Shown: positions 7,674-17,693 of the stretch, one piece after another
Layout: each line of letters opens with the position of its first letter
How positions within the stretch are numbered: position 1 is the stretch's first letter
Assembly (NCBI GenBank): GCA_016932715.1
Contig: JAFGCG010000082.1
Span: 1 to 33,277 of the forward strand
Source: Anaerolineales bacterium
GTDB lineage: Bacteria > Chloroflexota > Anaerolineae > Anaerolineales > Villigracilaceae
Reading direction: 5' to 3'
DNA: 33,277 nt
Position numbers and translations under genes: made by a program
The notes under the pieces: model-generated
What the model was told of the DNA's origin: nothing
The model's input: only the letters and a program-made list of their open reading frames with translations
The model's database searches: none

Positions 7674-9560
7674 ATGAAGAAACTTTTGTCTGTTCTGTCC
7701 CTGATGATCGTCGCAACGATGGTCCTCACGGCATGCGGTGGCGCTGTTACCCCGGCAGCTACCCAACCTCCCGCTGTGGAAACCGAAGCTCCCGTTGCCA
7801 CCGAAGCTCCCGCCACCGAAGCTTCTGTTGACGCGAACGCTCTACCCCGCAATGAAACCCTGTACTTCAATGGGCAACAGTGGGGTCCGGTTGTTGGCTG
7901 GAATCCATACTCCAACAGCAACAACAATGCGTTGGCGATCGCCCAGCAGGACAGCGCCCGCGTCATCATGTTCGAAACCCCGTACCTGTACAACATGCTC
8001 GATGGCAAGCAGTATCCTCTGCTGGCTGACGGCGACTATGCATGGGACGAGGGAATGACCGAGGTCACCTTCAAGATCAAGGCTGCCGCCAAGTGGAGTG
8101 ATGGCACCCCGGTGACCGCTGAGGATGTCGCTTATACCTGGGCAACCGCTGTCAAGTACGATACCCCTCTCGCCGCTGCCAATAAAGATTACGTCGACAC
8201 CATCGAAGCTAAGGATGCCCAGACGGTTGTGGTCAAAGCCGTACTAGGCGATGATGGTAAAGCCAAAAATCCCCTGCTCGTCAATGCTTACCTGAGCACC
8301 AACTACGTCATTCAGAAAGCCTGGACGCAAACACTGGAAGCGCGCTCTGCGGATGCTACTGCGTTGTTGGCTGATCCCGCCGAGGACGTTGTGTACTCCG
8401 GTCCTTATGGCAAATTCTTCGCGGACGATTCGAAAGTTGTCTATGTTCGCAACGATGAATACTGGGGTCAGGATGCTTCCATGTGGGGCAAGCTGCCGGC
8501 TCCGAAGTACCTGGCGCATACTATCTTTAAGGATAACGCCGCCGGTTCTGTTGCTTTGGCACAGGGTGAAGTGGATGTCAGCCAGCAGTTCAATTCCAAT
8601 ATTCAGGTTTTGTGGCTCAACTACGGTCTGCCCGTCTCCACCTACCTGCCCGAGGCTCCTTATGGCATTGGCGCCAGCCTCCCCACCGCCTTCTACAACC
8701 TGAAGTCTTATGGTTTGGACAATGTTGCGGTTCGCAAGGCGATCGCCATGGCTGTTGATTATCCCACCATCATCGCCAACGCGATGACCAACCAATCGGC
8801 AACCTTCGACCAGGTGCCGCGCTCCCTCATGAACCCGACTGCCGGCGAACAGGCATTGTATGACCACGATGCCGTCAAGGACCTGCAGTGGGCTGGCAAC
8901 GACGTTGCAGGCGCCATAGCGCTCCTCGAAGAGGCCGGAGTCACAGATACCGATGGTGATGGCTGGCGCGAGCTCGATGGTCAAAAGCTTACCTATATAG
9001 CAACCTGCCCCAATGGCTGGTCCGACTGGCAAGCTGCCATTGAAATCGTCGCTGCCGCCGGAAAGAAAATCGGCATTGACATCACGACCAACTATCCTGA
9101 ATGGTCCGTCTATCAGACCGTCGTCACCGCATCGGATGCAGATCTCCCCGAAGGCTATGACATCCTCATGATGTGGAGCGACGGCGCCGGCCCGACCCAA
9201 CCCTGGGGACGTATCCGCAAGCTGATGAGCTCTGAATTCGTTGGTATGGCAAGCAACTGGAATGGCAACTGGGGACAATATAGCAATCCTGCCGCCGATG
9301 AATTGATCAATGCGATCCCCACGATGACCGATGAGTCCGAGTTGAAGGCAGCCTACACGGAATTGGTCAAGATCTACCTGACCGATGTTCCTTCCTTCAC
9401 CCTCATGTATCGCCCACAGGCATTCCATGCTGTGAACGAGAGTGTCTGGACGAACTTCCCCCATGATGGTGATGGCACCAACCCGCCCGTCCCGCCGCTC
9501 GACATGACGGACGGTTGGAGTATCGCAGGTCTCTATAACCTGACGCTTGTTAACCCGTAA
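7674..9560 (+). CDS. ABC transporter substrate-binding lipoprotein, family 5 (SBP_bac_5)
   Basis: 628 residues. A lipoprotein signal peptide ends in the lipobox LTAC (Cys21). A Pro/Thr/Ala/Glu-rich linker (about 25-55) probably spans the cell-wall zone. The rest is an extracellular family 5 domain, with the characteristic segments [17 protein letters not shown] and [13 protein letters not shown]. Family 5 members bind peptides, but several in Thermotoga and archaea bind cello-, manno- or other beta-oligosaccharides. The glycosidase neighbours favour a sugar ligand here. A GAGGAG site sits upstream of the ATG. It is followed by an intrinsic terminator, which would let the binding protein be made in excess over the permeases. 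Confidence 0.95.
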   Translation: MKKLLSVLSLMIVATMVLTACGGAVTPAATQPPAVETEAPVATEAPATEASVDANALPRNETLYFNGQQWGPVVGWNPYSNSNNNALAIAQQDSARVIMFETPYLYNMLDGKQYPLLADGDYAWDEGMTEVTFKIKAAAKWSDGTPVTAEDVAYTWATAVKYDTPLAAANKDYVDTIEAKDAQTVVVKAVLGDDGKAKNPLLVNAYLSTNYVIQKAWTQTLEARSADATALLADPAEDVVYSGPYGKFFADDSKVVYVRNDEYWGQDASMWGKLPAPKYLAHTIFKDNAAGSVALAQGEVDVSQQFNSNIQVLWLNYGLPVSTYLPEAPYGIGASLPTAFYNLKSYGLDNVAVRKAIAMAVDYPTIIANAMTNQSATFDQVPRSLMNPTAGEQALYDHDAVKDLQWAGNDVAGAIALLEEAGVTDTDGDGWRELDGQKLTYIATCPNGWSDWQAAIEIVAAAGKKIGIDITTNYPEWSVYQTVVTASDADLPEGYDILMMWSDGAGPTQPWGRIRKLMSSEFVGMASNWNGNWGQYSNPAADELINAIPTMTDESELKAAYTELVKIYLTDVPSFTLMYRPQAFHAVNESVWTNFPHDGDGTNPPVPPLDMTDGWSIAGLYNLTLVNP

Positions 9561-9566
9561 TCCAGT

Positions 9567-9607
9567 AAAAACAGCCATGTTCCGCGAAGCGGGGCATGGC
9601 TGTTTTT
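9567..9607 (+). terminator. Intrinsic terminator after the binding-protein gene
   Basis: A perfect 13-bp stem, AAAAACAGCCATG (9567-9579) with CATGGCTGTTTTT (9595-9607), carries a second CCGC/GCGG stem in the loop (9582-9592). It ends in a run of five T. It begins seven bases after the stop codon. The A-run on the other arm would also make it work on the opposite strand. It probably causes partial termination between the binding protein and the permeases. Confidence 0.85.
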
Positions 9608-9617
9608 GTAATAGGCA

Positions 9618-9699
9618 GGTGACAGTCACTTTGCGTCCAGGACGGCAAATCTCTGAAGCCGCAGACCTAACTCTGGTCTGACCAAGTGACTGTCACTTT
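9618..9699. repeat. REP/MITE-like palindromic element
   Basis: GTGACAGTCACTT (9619-9631) and AAGTGACTGTCAC (9684-9696) are exact 13-bp inverted repeats, and each end is also palindromic in itself (GTGAC-N-GTCAC). Between them lie two more hairpins, CGTCC-A-GGACG (9634-9644) and CAGACC/GGTCTG (about 9662-9680). The architecture resembles REP elements mobilised by IS200-like RAYT transposases. That link is inference; no such transposase gene is in the window. Confidence 0.6.
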
Positions 9700-9704
9700 A
9701 TCGG

Positions 9705-9710
9705 TATAAT
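9705..9710 (+). promoter_or_regulatory. Possible -10 box for the permease genes
   Basis: A consensus TATAAT lies 26 bp upstream of the likely permease start, after the terminator and repeat element. I see no convincing -35 box at 16-18 bp, so the promoter is tentative. Confidence 0.35.
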
Positions 9711-9735
9711 GCCTGTTGTATTTACGTGGAGGTGT

Positions 9736-10743
9736 GTGTTGAAAGGATATCGAAAGTATTTCTTCAACAAGCTGGCCTGGTACCTGGTCACCTTTGTTTT
9801 CGCGTTCATATTGAATTTCATCCTGCCGCGCCTGATGCCGGGAGATCCCGTGGCAGCCATCGTAGCGAGGTTTGCTCAAGGTATGAGCAATGCGACCGGG
9901 GTCCAGGCAATCTATCAGCAATACACGGAACTGTTCGGCACCAACAAACCCATGCTTGAACAGTTTTTCATATACGTAAAAAATGTGATGCGCGGCGATT
10001 TTGGTTTCTCATTTAGCCAATATCCCAGGACGGTGGCAGACGTTCTCAAATCTTCCATCTGGTGGACGGCGGCGCTACAGTTCCCGGCGATCATCGTCGG
10101 CTGGATTATCGGCAACACACTCGGTGCGTTGGCAGCCTATCGCAAGGGGGGCTTTGATAAAGTCCTCATGCCCGTCAGCATTTTTGTCAGCAGTCTACCG
10201 CCATTCGGCATGGCAGTCATTTTGCTGGTTATTTTTGGGATCGGATTAAAATGGTTCCCAACCTCCGGTGGATATGGATTTGACCTGATTCCCAGCTTTA
10301 CCTGGTCGTTCATGTGGTCTGTGATCGTGCACTATCAACTGCCCTTCTGGTCGCTCGTGTTGATCGCGGTCGGCGGTCAGGCGATCGGCATGCGCTCCAT
10401 GGCAATCTACGAACTGAATGCAGACTATGTGAAATACGCCCGTTTTATGGGGATCAAAGACCGCAAGATCATCGGTTACGTGTTTCGAAACGCAATGCTG
10501 CCGCAGATTACCGGCCTGGCGTTAGCGATTGGCACCATGGTTGGCGGCGCGCTAGTGGCAGAGATCATCTTTAGTTATCCCGGGCTTGGTTCCACGATTT
10601 TTACGGCCGTAATGGGCGGGGATTATCCGTTGATCTCGGCCACCACCTTGATCATCACAGTGATGGTGCTGGCCGCGAATTTTATCATCGAGATTCTATA
10701 CGGCTTTATCGACCCGCGCATTAAAGCCGCGCAGGCGGATTAG
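9736..10743 (+). CDS. ABC transporter permease, DppB/OppB family
   Basis: About 335 residues with a first hydrophobic segment ([17 protein letters not shown]) and several further membrane spans. The cytoplasmic EAA-type loop ([23 protein letters not shown]) leads into the family C-terminal segment ([18 protein letters not shown]). An ATG at 9709 overlaps the TATAAT box and adds an unlikely N-terminus. The GGAGG at 9728-9732 points to GTG 9736 or, with better spacing, TTG 9739; I give 9736. It should pair with the next permease to form the membrane channel fed by the family 5 binding lipoprotein. Confidence 0.92.
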   Translation: MLKGYRKYFFNKLAWYLVTFVFAFILNFILPRLMPGDPVAAIVARFAQGMSNATGVQAIYQQYTELFGTNKPMLEQFFIYVKNVMRGDFGFSFSQYPRTVADVLKSSIWWTAALQFPAIIVGWIIGNTLGALAAYRKGGFDKVLMPVSIFVSSLPPFGMAVILLVIFGIGLKWFPTSGGYGFDLIPSFTWSFMWSVIVHYQLPFWSLVLIAVGGQAIGMRSMAIYELNADYVKYARFMGIKDRKIIGYVFRNAMLPQITGLALAIGTMVGGALVAEIIFSYPGLGSTIFTAVMGGDYPLISATTLIITVMVLAANFIIEILYGFIDPRIKAAQAD

Positions 10744-10757
10744 GCAGAGATGCTGCT

Positions 10758-12008
10758 ATGAAACATACACTTCGACAAATCTTTCGCTCCGGCAAGTTTG
10801 TTTTTGGTTTCTCCATTTTTGTCGGGATTCTGCTGATTGTAATCATCTATCCGCTGATCATCACCAATCATCCGTTGGAGATCGTCGGGCAGGGCACCTT
10901 CTTCCCGCCCGGGGTCTATGTAAATGTTTACGACAGCCTCGGCTCCACATCGTATACGCTTATGCTGGAGGATGCCGCTGCCAAACGAATTGCCAGCAAA
11001 CTGAGCGAGGGGGACCGTACCGCCATCAAGGAATGGCTCGTGAAAGCGGGGATTCCTGAAGGCGAGATCGATACTGCGGATACGGAAAAGCTTTTGGATC
11101 AGTGGGTAAACAATTATGATCCCAACAAGAATATTCCCGGCATGACGAATGCCAAGCGAAACTATTTTATTCGGCTCAACAACTCGCTCAAAGGGCTTTT
11201 GTCAACCGAGGGAGTGAGCATCGCAGTAAAAAACACGGAAACAGGTGCATTGGAGGAGTCCGATTTTGTCGGCCAATCCGAGTATGTGAATGTCAGCCAG
11301 GTTGCCAGTGTACGTGTATTACCGCTTGGAACCGATAACTTCGGCAGGGACGTACTGACAGAGCTGGTTGCAGCCACGCGCGTATCCCTGCAGATCGGTT
11401 TTGTCGCAGGGACCATCGCGACCCTGATCGGTTTGGCCCTGGGATTGCTGGCGGGTTATGTCGGCGGACTGGTGGATGATATCATCATGTTCATCACCAA
11501 TCTCTTCACCGTCATCCCCACTTTTGTGTTGTTGATCCTGATTTCCTTCAGCATCGGGCAGGATAAACGCGGTCCATTTGCTATCGCGGTGGTGATCGGG
11601 TTGACCGCCTGGTTTTGGACTGCCAGGGCAGTGCGGGCGCAAGTAATTTCGCTGCGAAATCGCGACCACGTCAACCTGTCGAAACTATCCGGGCACTCCA
11701 TTGCTCACATCATCATCGCAGATATTCTGCCTTACATTGCTTCTTATGTCGTGATGGCGCTGATTCTGCAGATCTCTGCGGGGATCCTGGCGGAAGCCGG
11801 GTTATCGATCCTTGGGTTGGGACCCAGGACTACCGAAGTGCCAACGTTGGGGTTGATGATGAACTGGGCGATGATCTACCAGGCACAGATCCTGGGAAAA
11901 TGGTGGGCGTACTTCCCCGTGATCGTAGTCATCGCTCTGATTGCGTTCTCGTTGAATTTAATGAATACAGGTCTCGACCAGGTGTTCAATCCGGCATTAC
12001 GAGACTAG
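10758..12008 (+). CDS. ABC transporter permease, DppC/OppC family, with large extracytoplasmic insert
   Basis: 416 residues; family members are usually near 300. After the N-terminal membrane helix ([20 protein letters not shown]) comes an insert of about 150-170 residues, predicted to be extracytoplasmic. The conserved [11 protein letters not shown] motif then opens the transport domain. EAA-loop-like sequence ([19 protein letters not shown]) and the family C-terminus ([13 protein letters not shown]) are present. It begins 15 bp after the first permease stop and ends 9 bp before the first ATPase. The insert may contact the binding protein, but this is inference. Confidence 0.93.
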   Translation: MKHTLRQIFRSGKFVFGFSIFVGILLIVIIYPLIITNHPLEIVGQGTFFPPGVYVNVYDSLGSTSYTLMLEDAAAKRIASKLSEGDRTAIKEWLVKAGIPEGEIDTADTEKLLDQWVNNYDPNKNIPGMTNAKRNYFIRLNNSLKGLLSTEGVSIAVKNTETGALEESDFVGQSEYVNVSQVASVRVLPLGTDNFGRDVLTELVAATRVSLQIGFVAGTIATLIGLALGLLAGYVGGLVDDIIMFITNLFTVIPTFVLLILISFSIGQDKRGPFAIAVVIGLTAWFWTARAVRAQVISLRNRDHVNLSKLSGHSIAHIIIADILPYIASYVVMALILQISAGILAEAGLSILGLGPRTTEVPTLGLMMNWAMIYQAQILGKWWAYFPVIVVIALIAFSLNLMNTGLDQVFNPALRD

Positions 12009-12017
12009 GAGATCGAC

Positions 12018-13043
12018 ATGTCAAACACCATGTTAGAGGTTAGGGAACTCACAACCAAATATATCACCCGGTTTCGGGAAGATGTTTACGCGGTTGACCA
12101 TGTTTCTCTGAAGGTCGAAGAAGGGAAAACGCTGGGAATTGCGGGAGAATCCGGCTGCGGGAAGTCGACGCTGGCGCTCAGCCTAATGGGTTATTACTTT
12201 CCTCCGCTGCATTATACGAGTGGCGAGATCATTATCGATGGGCATAATATTACCGGGATGGACCCTGATGTAGTTCGCAAAATGATATTGGGGGCAGAAA
12301 TTGCCTATATCCCTCAGGCCGCCATGAACGCACTCAACCCCACCCAGAAGATCATCCACTTTATCGAGGATGTTATCCAGGAACATGACCTTTACGTCAC
12401 CAAGAAAGATATTTATGAACGTGCCAGAATATTGTTTGAGACCCTGGGGCTTCCAGCGGAGGTACTGCAAAAATATCCCGTTGAACTTTCGGGCGGCATG
12501 AAACAGCGTACGGTGATTGCTGTATCTGTGCTGCTTTTACCCAAAGTGCTGATTGCGGATGAGCCTTCCTCCGCGCTCGATGTCACTTCACAGAAGATGG
12601 TCATCAAGATGCTGCGGCAACTCATGGAAACAGGTTTAATTAGTTCGATGATCTTCATCACGCATGAGCTTCCGCTCCTGTACAACGTGACCGACGATAT
12701 CATGGTCATGTACGCCGGGCAGATCGTGGAGAAGGGCACGGCACAGGAAACTGTATTCGACCCACTCCATCCATACTCCAAAGGTCTGATGGGTTCGATC
12801 ATTGTGCCTGAAAAAGGTCTGCGGGATGTCAAACTGGCAGCCATTCCCGGGGTGCCGCCTAATCTCAAAAATCCACCTGCTGGCTGCCGGTTTGCCCCAC
12901 GCTGCAAATACGTTCGAGAAGAATGCACCTTACATTCCATCCCTATGCACGAGGCAGCCGGCAGACGCGCGTACCGCTGTATCATCCCTGAAAAAGAACT
13001 GAGGGAGATCTATGCCAAGGAGGCTTACAGAAATGCCCGTTGA
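12018..13043 (+). CDS. ABC transporter ATPase, OppD/DppD family
   Basis: 341 residues. Walker A is GESGCGKST (residues 43-51), the Q-loop is [10 protein letters not shown], the signature LSGGMKQR starts at residue 157, Walker B is VLIADEPSS with Asp181 and Glu182, and the switch His is in FITHEL. The C-terminus carries the oligopeptide/dipeptide extension with [10 protein letters not shown] ... EC; in relatives its cysteines can ligate an iron-sulfur cluster. A GGAG site precedes the ATG. The 3' end contains the Shine-Dalgarno for the partner ATPase and overlaps that gene by 11 nt, indicating translational coupling. Confidence 0.96.
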   Translation: MSNTMLEVRELTTKYITRFREDVYAVDHVSLKVEEGKTLGIAGESGCGKSTLALSLMGYYFPPLHYTSGEIIIDGHNITGMDPDVVRKMILGAEIAYIPQAAMNALNPTQKIIHFIEDVIQEHDLYVTKKDIYERARILFETLGLPAEVLQKYPVELSGGMKQRTVIAVSVLLLPKVLIADEPSSALDVTSQKMVIKMLRQLMETGLISSMIFITHELPLLYNVTDDIMVMYAGQIVEKGTAQETVFDPLHPYSKGLMGSIIVPEKGLRDVKLAAIPGVPPNLKNPPAGCRFAPRCKYVREECTLHSIPMHEAAGRRAYRCIIPEKELREIYAKEAYRNAR

Positions 13044-13845
13044 AAAAGAATTGTACCTGAGCGCCTCAGGGCTTACCAAGGTATTTGGGTTTGGCCGCCA
13101 GAAAACTGTCGCTGTCGATCACGTGGATCTCAATCTCTACGAAGGCGAAGTCATCTCGATCGTGGGCGAATCGGGCAGCGGAAAGACTACATTGGCGAAG
13201 ATGCTTTTGGGACTGATCAGCACTACTGAGGGCGATATTTACTTCCAGGGGAAAAAACGCGACATCAGTACTCACAGGAAGAAAAAGGAATACTGGAAAA
13301 ATATTCAGGCGATCTTTCAGGACCCGTTCTCTTCATACAACATATTCAACAAGATCGATACCGTGCTTTTGGATTGTATTCATATGCGCGGCGGTCGAAA
13401 GTTTCCGTATGCGAAAAAAGTGGAGTTGATGACAGAGGCATGCAGCTTTGTCAACTTGAAGTTCGAGGAGTTGACCAACAAGTATCCTTTTGAACTTTCC
13501 GGCGGACAGATGCAGCGCTTGATGATCGCCCGCATCTTCCTGCTGAAACCGAAGATCCTGCTGGCTGATGAACCTACCTCGATGATCGATGCCTGTTCAC
13601 GCGCGACCATCCTGGATATGCTGATGCAATTACGCAAGGAAATTGGGATGACGATCATTTTCATCACCCATGATATTGGGCTGGCGTACTATGTTTCTGA
13701 CAGCGTCTATATTATGGAGCATGGAAAATTCGTGGAAAGCGGATCTGCCGACGATGTGATTCTGCGTCCGAAAGAGCCGTACACCAAGCGCCTGCTCAAT
13801 GACGTTCCGAAGATCTACGAAGAATGGGATCTCTCAACGGTGTAA
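13033..13845 (+). CDS. ABC transporter ATPase, OppF/DppF family
   Basis: About 270 residues with Walker [10 protein letters not shown] (about 45-53), Q-loop [11 protein letters not shown], signature LSGGQMQRL, Walker [10 protein letters not shown] and switch His in FITHDIG. The frame extends to ATG 13012, but AAGGAGG at 13017-13023 lies inside that extension, nine bases before ATG 13033, so 13033 is the better start. It is shorter than typical OppF because the C-terminal oligopeptide extension is almost absent. It should form the heterodimeric ATPase of the importer with the preceding gene. Confidence 0.95.
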   Translation: MPVEKELYLSASGLTKVFGFGRQKTVAVDHVDLNLYEGEVISIVGESGSGKTTLAKMLLGLISTTEGDIYFQGKKRDISTHRKKKEYWKNIQAIFQDPFSSYNIFNKIDTVLLDCIHMRGGRKFPYAKKVELMTEACSFVNLKFEELTNKYPFELSGGQMQRLMIARIFLLKPKILLADEPTSMIDACSRATILDMLMQLRKEIGMTIIFITHDIGLAYYVSDSVYIMEHGKFVESGSADDVILRPKEPYTKRLLNDVPKIYEEWDLSTV

Positions 13846-13911
13846 CGCATTTCGCGTGAGTGATGAACTGCACAATCATGAGATCTTCTTCGCCCTGGAA
13901 GAAATAAAGTT

Positions 13912-15210
13912 ATGTTGAAAGTAGCCGTCATCGGCGGCGGCTCGACGTACACTCCAGAATTGGTCAACGGTTTTCTCGCGCGGACAGAACAATTCCCACT
14001 CGATGAACTTTGGCTGATGGATATTGACGCCGGGCGGCTCGAGATCGTCGGCGGGTTTGCTCAACGCATGGTGGAGGCGAAAGGCGCACCTTTCAAAGTC
14101 ATTCTCTCCACAAATCAGCGTGAATCCATCCAGGAGGCGGACTATGTGACCACGCAATTGCGCGTTGGTCATATGGAAGCCCGCCGCCGCGATGAATACC
14201 TCGGGCTGAGGCACGGCCTGATCGGACAGGAGACGACGGGGGTGGGCGGCATGGGCAAGGCGCTCCGCACCATCCCCGTGATCCTGCAGATCGCCCGCGA
14301 TATCCGGGAAGCTGCCAGGCCCGGGACCCTGCTGGTGAACTTCACAAACCCGGCCGGTCTCGTCACACAGGCGTTGAGCAAGTACGCACCGGATGTCCCC
14401 GCGGTTGGCGTATGCAACGTGTCGATTACGACAAAAATGCACATCCTCGAAAGCCTCGAACAGGCGACCGGCAGGAAGATCGACCCAAGCCAGACGGAGT
14501 TGAAGACTCTCGGCTTGAATCACCTGTCGTGGCACCGCGGTTTTACGATCGATGGAGAAGATGTCTGGCCCCAGGTCATGGCGGGCTTCCTCGCGGGCCT
14601 CAGGAAAGAAGCAGAGCCGGAATGGGATCCGCGCACCATCGAAGTCCTGCAGATGATCCCAAACTATTATCTCCAATACTTCTATCACACCGATAGGAAG
14701 TTAAAAGCACAGGAGCAGTGGCCGCCCTCGCGTGCAGACGAAGTGATGGAAGTAGAGCAAGACTTGCTGCGTGAATATGCCAACCCCAACTTGAAGGAGC
14801 CGCCTGCCGACCTGATGAAACGCGGCGGTGCATACTACTCGACCGTTGCGACACAGTTGCTAAACGCTCATTACAATGATCTGGGCGAGACTCATGTGGT
14901 AAATATCAGGAATAACGGCGCGGTCAAAGAATGGCCCGCCGAGTGGGTGCTGGAAATCCCATCCCTCGTGAAAAGGAACGGGATCACTCCCATCCCTGCC
15001 GAGCCCCTGCCCGCCTCCTGCTTTGGATTGATCGCGGCTGTGAAGGCATATGAACTGCTGACCGTGGAAGCCGCGGTGCATGGCGACCGCGCGGCTGCCT
15101 ACCAGGCTTTACTGGTACATCCGCTGGGACCAAAAGCGGACAAGGTGCAGGCTGTGCTCGACGACCTGTTGGAAACCCATAAAGAACACCTGCCCCAGTT
15201 CTGGAACTAA
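13912..15210 (+). CDS. Glycoside hydrolase family 4 (6-phospho-beta-glucosidase-like)
   Basis: 432 residues. An N-terminal Rossmann fold (VAVIGGGSTYTPELVNGF) binds NAD. TTQLRVGHMEAR and GQETTGVGG are family signature stretches. The predicted metal ligands are Cys168 (GVCNV) and His204 (GLNHLSW). GH4 enzymes hydrolyse glycosides by an NAD- and Mn-dependent redox-elimination mechanism in the cytoplasm. Closest in motif style are 6-phospho-beta-glucosidases, which normally act on PTS products. No PTS component is visible here and the importer is ABC type, so the true substrate may be unphosphorylated or phosphorylated by a kinase encoded elsewhere. The Shine-Dalgarno is weak. Confidence 0.93.
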   Translation: MLKVAVIGGGSTYTPELVNGFLARTEQFPLDELWLMDIDAGRLEIVGGFAQRMVEAKGAPFKVILSTNQRESIQEADYVTTQLRVGHMEARRRDEYLGLRHGLIGQETTGVGGMGKALRTIPVILQIARDIREAARPGTLLVNFTNPAGLVTQALSKYAPDVPAVGVCNVSITTKMHILESLEQATGRKIDPSQTELKTLGLNHLSWHRGFTIDGEDVWPQVMAGFLAGLRKEAEPEWDPRTIEVLQMIPNYYLQYFYHTDRKLKAQEQWPPSRADEVMEVEQDLLREYANPNLKEPPADLMKRGGAYYSTVATQLLNAHYNDLGETHVVNIRNNGAVKEWPAEWVLEIPSLVKRNGITPIPAEPLPASCFGLIAAVKAYELLTVEAAVHGDRAAAYQALLVHPLGPKADKVQAVLDDLLETHKEHLPQFWN

Positions 15211-15368
15211 CCCGCATGGGGCGATGGACCGGCCGCCCCGCTACTGGCTTGTCGATATGGATTATTCCTTGACACCGCCGAAACTCACTCATCGCAAATG
15301 AATACCGGCAGTGTCCTTCTACTTCTTTTTTCAAAATACTTTGCAGGAAATATTTCAGTGAGGTGAAC

Positions 15369-16574
15369 ATGGTTGCCATCGAATTCACGACCATCGCGGA
15401 TACGGATGCTGAGTATGAGTTCCAGCTCGAATTATTGGCAGGCTTCAGGAAACAGACCGGCATAGAAGTCAAACTCACTCGCATGCAGTGGAGTAACGCC
15501 TGGCAGCAGCTGGTCGATATTTCCACCCACGGGCAGGGAGCGGATATCTCGCAGGTCGGTTCCACCTGGGTCAGCAGCCTGGTCAGCCTGAATTCTCTGC
15601 GGCCGATCCCGCAGCACCTCATTACAAAAATAGGCGGCGAAGAATCCTTCGTCCATTCCGCCTGGGAAAGCGTCACGGTGGAGGAGGACAGACACTCCTG
15701 GGCGATCCCTCTCAGTTCGTACACCTATGCCATTGCCTATCGACGTGACCTGCTTCAAAAAGCCGGTCTCGACGGTGCGACCGCCTTTGCAACACCCTAC
15801 GCCTTCGAAAACACGATCTGCCGACTCGAGGAACTCAAGTCTGTCGAACATGCCTGGCTGATGCCCTATACCCCCTCCCCTTTTAATGATTTTGTTCATA
15901 CAGCCGCTTCCTGGATCTGGAGTTCAGGCGGGCAGCTGATCGACAATCGCGGCAACCAGGTGCTGTTCGATTCACCCGCCGCCCTGGCTGGTCTGAAAGC
16001 CTATTTCAAACTCCTGCGCCGCCAGCCCAATGCTGATCCAGTAGGCGCAGATGTCTGCATGCAAAGGCTGATGCGCGGCGAAGCGGCTGCGGTGCTGACC
16101 GATGCGCGCGCCGTTTTGATTTACTTGCAGGAAGAAATACCGGAAGCAAGGAACATTGGTGCAGCCAGTGTGATGAGTATTCCCTGGTCCGGGGGTGGGA
16201 ACCTCGTGATCTGGAGGCATACGTACGGCTATCCCGATCGCCTCGAAGCCGCCTTCAAACTGGCGGAATTTCTCACCCGCAAGAGCACCATGCTCGAAAT
16301 GGGCCGCAGGTCGCATGTCCTGCCGGCGCGTGTCGACGCCCTCGACGAGCTGATTCCTCCCGAGCATCCGCTGCGACCCGTGATGATCCAGCTGGTCTCC
16401 TCTTCGCGTGCGTATCGCACGATCCCACTCTGGCGGCGGATCGAAAATCAATTCGGTCAGGAATTGAGCCTGGTTGCAGGAACAATCCTGAAGGACAAAA
16501 ACGCAGACCCGGATAAGGTTCTGACGGAGACGATGAAGGCACTTACGCTGCGTCTCAATTTGACACTTGGATAA
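15369..16574 (+). CDS. Solute-binding-protein family 1 homologue lacking a signal peptide (probably cytoplasmic)
   Basis: 401 residues with the fold signature of extracellular family 1 sugar-binding proteins: an N-terminal strand and helix (EFTTIADTDAEYEFQLELL), GADISQVGSTWV, a hinge strand (SWAIPLSSYTYAIAYRRDLL) and WSSGGQLID. The protein starts directly at the mature-domain first strand. The region upstream (15300-15368) encodes no hydrophobic leader in this frame. GAGG at 15360-15363 gives good spacing to ATG 15369; GTG 15363 is an alternative. With no export signal it is probably an intracellular sugar sensor or carrier. It sits between GH4 and GH130 and has no permease partner of the family 1 type nearby. 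Confidence 0.85.
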   Translation: MVAIEFTTIADTDAEYEFQLELLAGFRKQTGIEVKLTRMQWSNAWQQLVDISTHGQGADISQVGSTWVSSLVSLNSLRPIPQHLITKIGGEESFVHSAWESVTVEEDRHSWAIPLSSYTYAIAYRRDLLQKAGLDGATAFATPYAFENTICRLEELKSVEHAWLMPYTPSPFNDFVHTAASWIWSSGGQLIDNRGNQVLFDSPAALAGLKAYFKLLRRQPNADPVGADVCMQRLMRGEAAAVLTDARAVLIYLQEEIPEARNIGAASVMSIPWSGGGNLVIWRHTYGYPDRLEAAFKLAEFLTRKSTMLEMGRRSHVLPARVDALDELIPPEHPLRPVMIQLVSSSRAYRTIPLWRRIENQFGQELSLVAGTILKDKNADPDKVLTETMKALTLRLNLTLG

Positions 16575-16720
16575 TCTGCTCCGTTTCCTTTCAAGCCTCA
16601 GCCGAGTGCCGTTTTATTGGCAGCTTGCTCCACCTGCGCGACTCCCGCCACCAACGCGCGCCGACAATGACATACCAGGAACTTTTCGATCAATAGTCTT
16701 TATAAAGGATTTTTTCAAAC

Positions 16721-17692
16721 ATGACCTACGATGCTCTTCCCAACATCCCCTGGCAGGACCGGCCCGCCGCCTGCTCTGATGTTATCTGGCGCTATGATGC
16801 CAACCCCATCATCCCCCGGGATCTGATCCCCTCCTCGAACAGTATCTTCAACAGCGCGGTGGTTCCCTTCAACGGCAAGTTTGCCGGTGTCTTTCGCTGC
16901 GACAATAAAAAGCGTGAGATGAACCTCCATCGCGGTTTCAGCGAGAATGGCATCCACTGGAAACTGGATAACGACCCCATCCGATGGGAATGCAGCGACC
17001 CCGATATCGGCTGGTTTCAATATCGTTACGACCCGCGCGTGGTCTGGCTCGAAGATCGTTACTATGTGACCTGGTGCAACGGCTATCATGGCCCCACGAT
17101 CGGGATCGGTTACACCTTTGACTTCGAAAAGTTTATCTTCCTGGAGAACGCACTATTACCGTTCAATCGGAACGGCGTGCTTTTCCCGCGCAGGATCAAG
17201 GACAAGTACGTGATGTTCAGCCGCCCCAGCGATAACGGCCACACACCCTTCGGTGACATTTACCTGAGTCAAAGCCTGGATCTGATCCACTGGGGTGAGC
17301 ATCGTTTCGTGATGGGGACCAAAGGGGGCTGGCAAAGCACAAAGGTCGGAGCCGGGCCCGTGCCCATCGAAACCCCGGAAGGCTGGCTGCTGTTCTATCA
17401 CGGCGTTCTCACTTCCTGCAACGGATTTGTCTACAGCTTTGGCGCCGCCCTGCTCGACCTGGATAAACCCTGGAAAGTGATCGCGCGTGGAGGTCCCTAC
17501 CTCCTTTCCCCCCAAACCTATTATGAATGTGTGGGGGATGTGCCCAACGTGGCGTTCCCCTGCGCCACTCTGTACGATCAGCCAACCGGCCGGATCGCCA
17601 TCTACTACGGCGGCGCCGACACGGTCACAGCCCTGGCATTTGCCAAACTGGATGAAGTCCTCGATTTTGTAAAATCAACCTCGGAGCTCTAG
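16721..17692 (+). CDS. Glycoside hydrolase family 130, beta-mannoside phosphorylase
   Basis: 323 residues, the usual GH130 length, forming a five-bladed beta-propeller. The conserved YDPRV with general acid Asp104, [11 protein letters not shown], and [20 protein letters not shown] are characteristic of GH130. These cytoplasmic enzymes phosphorolyse beta-1,4-mannosides, such as mannooligosaccharides, mannosyl-glucose or mannosyl-N-acetylglucosamine, to alpha-mannose 1-phosphate. The subfamily and exact acceptor cannot be fixed from motifs alone. No signal peptide is present. The stop codon is one base from the start of the following GH5-like gene. Confidence 0.93.
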   Translation: MTYDALPNIPWQDRPAACSDVIWRYDANPIIPRDLIPSSNSIFNSAVVPFNGKFAGVFRCDNKKREMNLHRGFSENGIHWKLDNDPIRWECSDPDIGWFQYRYDPRVVWLEDRYYVTWCNGYHGPTIGIGYTFDFEKFIFLENALLPFNRNGVLFPRRIKDKYVMFSRPSDNGHTPFGDIYLSQSLDLIHWGEHRFVMGTKGGWQSTKVGAGPVPIETPEGWLLFYHGVLTSCNGFVYSFGAALLDLDKPWKVIARGGPYLLSPQTYYECVGDVPNVAFPCATLYDQPTGRIAIYYGGADTVTALAFAKLDEVLDFVKSTSEL

Positions 17693-17693
17693 A

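Noticed and set aside
8244-9629. 461-residue open frame on the minus strand
   Set aside because: Antisense to the binding-protein gene and running through its terminator; no domain signature.
15218-15239. GC-rich GGGGCG/CGCCCC hairpin after GH4 as a terminator
   Set aside because: No T-run follows the 6-bp stem; too weak to call.
15269-15274. TTGACA as a -35 box for the cytoplasmic binding-protein homologue
   Set aside because: No plausible -10 box at 15-19 bp downstream.
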